DNA of 64,000 nt from DATFQE01 sp963739085 (GTDB taxonomy: Bacteria > Actinomycetota > Thermoleophilia > Gaiellales > Gaiellaceae). Shown here piece after piece: positions 63,062 to 64,000 of the stretch. Under the pieces are notes generated by a model. That model was not told the DNA's origin, did no database searches, and saw only the letters and a program-made list of their open reading frames with translations. The stretch covers positions 1-64,000 of the forward strand of contig CAVTZA010000018.1 in NCBI GenBank assembly GCA_963739085.1, in the 5' to 3' direction. Numbering within the stretch: the stretch's first letter is position 1; each line of letters opens with the position of its first letter. Both the position numbers and the translations under genes were made by a program.

Positions 63062-64000
63062 CTAGGTCCCTTCGTTCCAGGACGCGAGGTAGCGGGCCTG
63101 CTCCTCGGTCAGCCGGTCGATCTCGATGCCCATCGTGTCGAGCTTGAGCTTCGCGATCTCACGGTCGATCTCCTCCGGCACCGGATAGACCTTCCGCTCG
63201 AGCGTGGCCGCGTTCGCGATCGCGTACTCGGCCGCGAGCGCCTGGTTCGCGAAGGACATGTCCATCACGAGCGCCGGGTGGCCCTCGGCGGCGGCCAGGT
63301 TGACGAGCCGGCCGTCGGCCACCAGGTACACGCGGTGACCGTTCTCGAGCGTGAACTCCTCGACGAACTGGCGCGCCTCGCGCGTCTCGACCGCGAGCTG
63401 GCGCAGCGCCGGAATCTCGATCTCGACGTTGAAGTGGCCCGTGTTCGCGAGGATCGCGCCGTCCTTCATGACCTCGACATGGGAGCGCTTGATCACGTTC
63501 TTGTCGCCGGTCGCAGTGCAGAAGAGGTCGCCGATCTCGGCGGCGCGGTCCATCGTCAGCACCTCGAAGCCGTCCATGGCCGCCTCGAGAGCGCGGAGCG
63601 GGTCGACCTCGGTCACGATCACGTGGGCGCCCATGCCGCGGGCCCGCGAAGCGACGCCCCGGCCGACCCAGCCGTAGCCCGCGACCACGAAGCGCTTGCC
63701 GGCGAGCAGGACGTTCGTTGCACGGATGATCCCGTCGATCGTCGACTGGCCCGTGCCGTAGCGGTTGTCGAAGAGGTGCTTCGTCTTCGCCTCGTTCACG
63801 GCGATGATCGGGAAGCCGAGCGCACCGTCCTGCTCGAGCGCCTTGAGCCGGATGACGCCGGTGGTCGTCTCCTCGGTGCCGGCGATGATGTCGCCGAGCT
63901 GCTCGCGGCGCGCCGAGTGCAGGACGCCGATGACGTCGGCGCCGTCGTCCATCGTCAGCTGCGGCTTGTGGTCGACCGCGGCCTCGATGTGCGCGTAGTA
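63062..64000 (-). CDS. ahcY: Adenosylhomocysteinase, 5' end beyond the window
   Basis: The C-terminal 312 residues of S-adenosylhomocysteine hydrolase: MDDGADVIGVLHS, EETTTGVIRLKAL, NEAKTKHLFDNRYGTGQSTIDGIIRATNVLLAGKRFVVAGYGWVGRGVASRARGMGA (NAD-binding Rossmann), NTGHFNVEIE and the C-terminal LDTMGIEIDRLTEEQARYL. The window edge removes about the first 100 residues. Functions in the methylation cycle by splitting SAH. Confidence 0.95.
   Translation of the reverse strand, partial: YYAHIEAAVDHKPQLTMDDGADVIGVLHSARREQLGDIIAGTEETTTGVIRLKALEQDGALGFPIIAVNEAKTKHLFDNRYGTGQSTIDGIIRATNVLLAGKRFVVAGYGWVGRGVASRARGMGAHVIVTEVDPLRALEAAMDGFEVLTMDRAAEIGDLFCTATGDKNVIKRSHVEVMKDGAILANTGHFNVEIEIPALRQLAVETREARQFVEEFTLENGHRVYLVADGRLVNLAAAEGHPALVMDMSFANQALAAEYAIANAATLERKVYPVPEEIDREIAKLKLDTMGIEIDRLTEEQARYLASWNEGT

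Overview
The window is a GC-rich (roughly 70 percent by eye) bacterial chromosome segment from an actinobacterium. Class Thermoleophilia (Gaiella/Solirubrobacter-like) is my best guess, from the small ComF, the long Hpf, the prmC-smpB and prfB-ftsE-ftsX-rnr order, F420-type LLM oxidoreductases and many leaderless genes. This placement is an inference and was not tested by phylogeny. At least ten genes are split by single-base indels although both halves still encode good family sequence. This looks like uncorrected long-read error rather than mass gene decay.

Layout. 0-9 kb: tRNA-Ile2(CAU), YjbQ, a DJ-1/PfpI protein, a glycolate-oxidase-like protein, a phosphoesterase, a nucleotidyltransferase, a PAS-MBL-cupin operon, and the divergent pair deoxyribosyltransferase/queF. 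8.8-10.9 kb: a flippase and a MerB-like organomercurial lyase whose second catalytic cysteine is an in-frame UGA followed by a SECIS-type hairpin. 10.9-20.3 kb: a complete-looking myo-inositol operon (iolG, a Frc-type ABC importer, iolD, iolC, iolB, iolE) under a LacI-family repressor with tandem palindromic operators. 20.4-29.2 kb: an FN3-like repeat secreted protein, a CBS protein, an MMPL transporter, an MFS transporter and a large RTX-like repeat protein. 29.3-43.5 kb: a large LAL-type LuxR regulator, secreted proteins, a lipase, an adenosine/adenine deaminase, an MDR oxidoreductase, a SelW-like selenoprotein (CPTU), a two-component system, a DsbA-like protein and a TIR-like protein.

43.7-46.65 kb is a small degraded genomic island integrated in the tmRNA gene. 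A 28-bp copy of the ssrA 3' end marks the left end and ssrA itself the right end. A truncated tyrosine integrase lies beside ssrA. A split CorA-like gene and several tiny proteins lie inside, among short direct repeats.

47-64 kb is mostly housekeeping: ECF sigma/anti-sigma, a beta-propeller protein, smpB, a PrmC-like methylase, an esterase, a dioxygenase, an RNase R-like gene, ftsX, ftsE, prfB (with the classical CUU-UGA-C programmed frameshift), secA, hpf, comF, a sugar nucleotidyltransferase and ahcY (cut by the window end).

The most striking theme is translational recoding. Two UGA-selenocysteine genes with SECIS-like hairpins and one +1 frameshift gene lie in one window. A second theme is a recurrent promoter layout, a TAnnnT hexamer 6-7 nt before the start codon, which implies many leaderless mRNAs and includes two symmetric bidirectional -10 elements.
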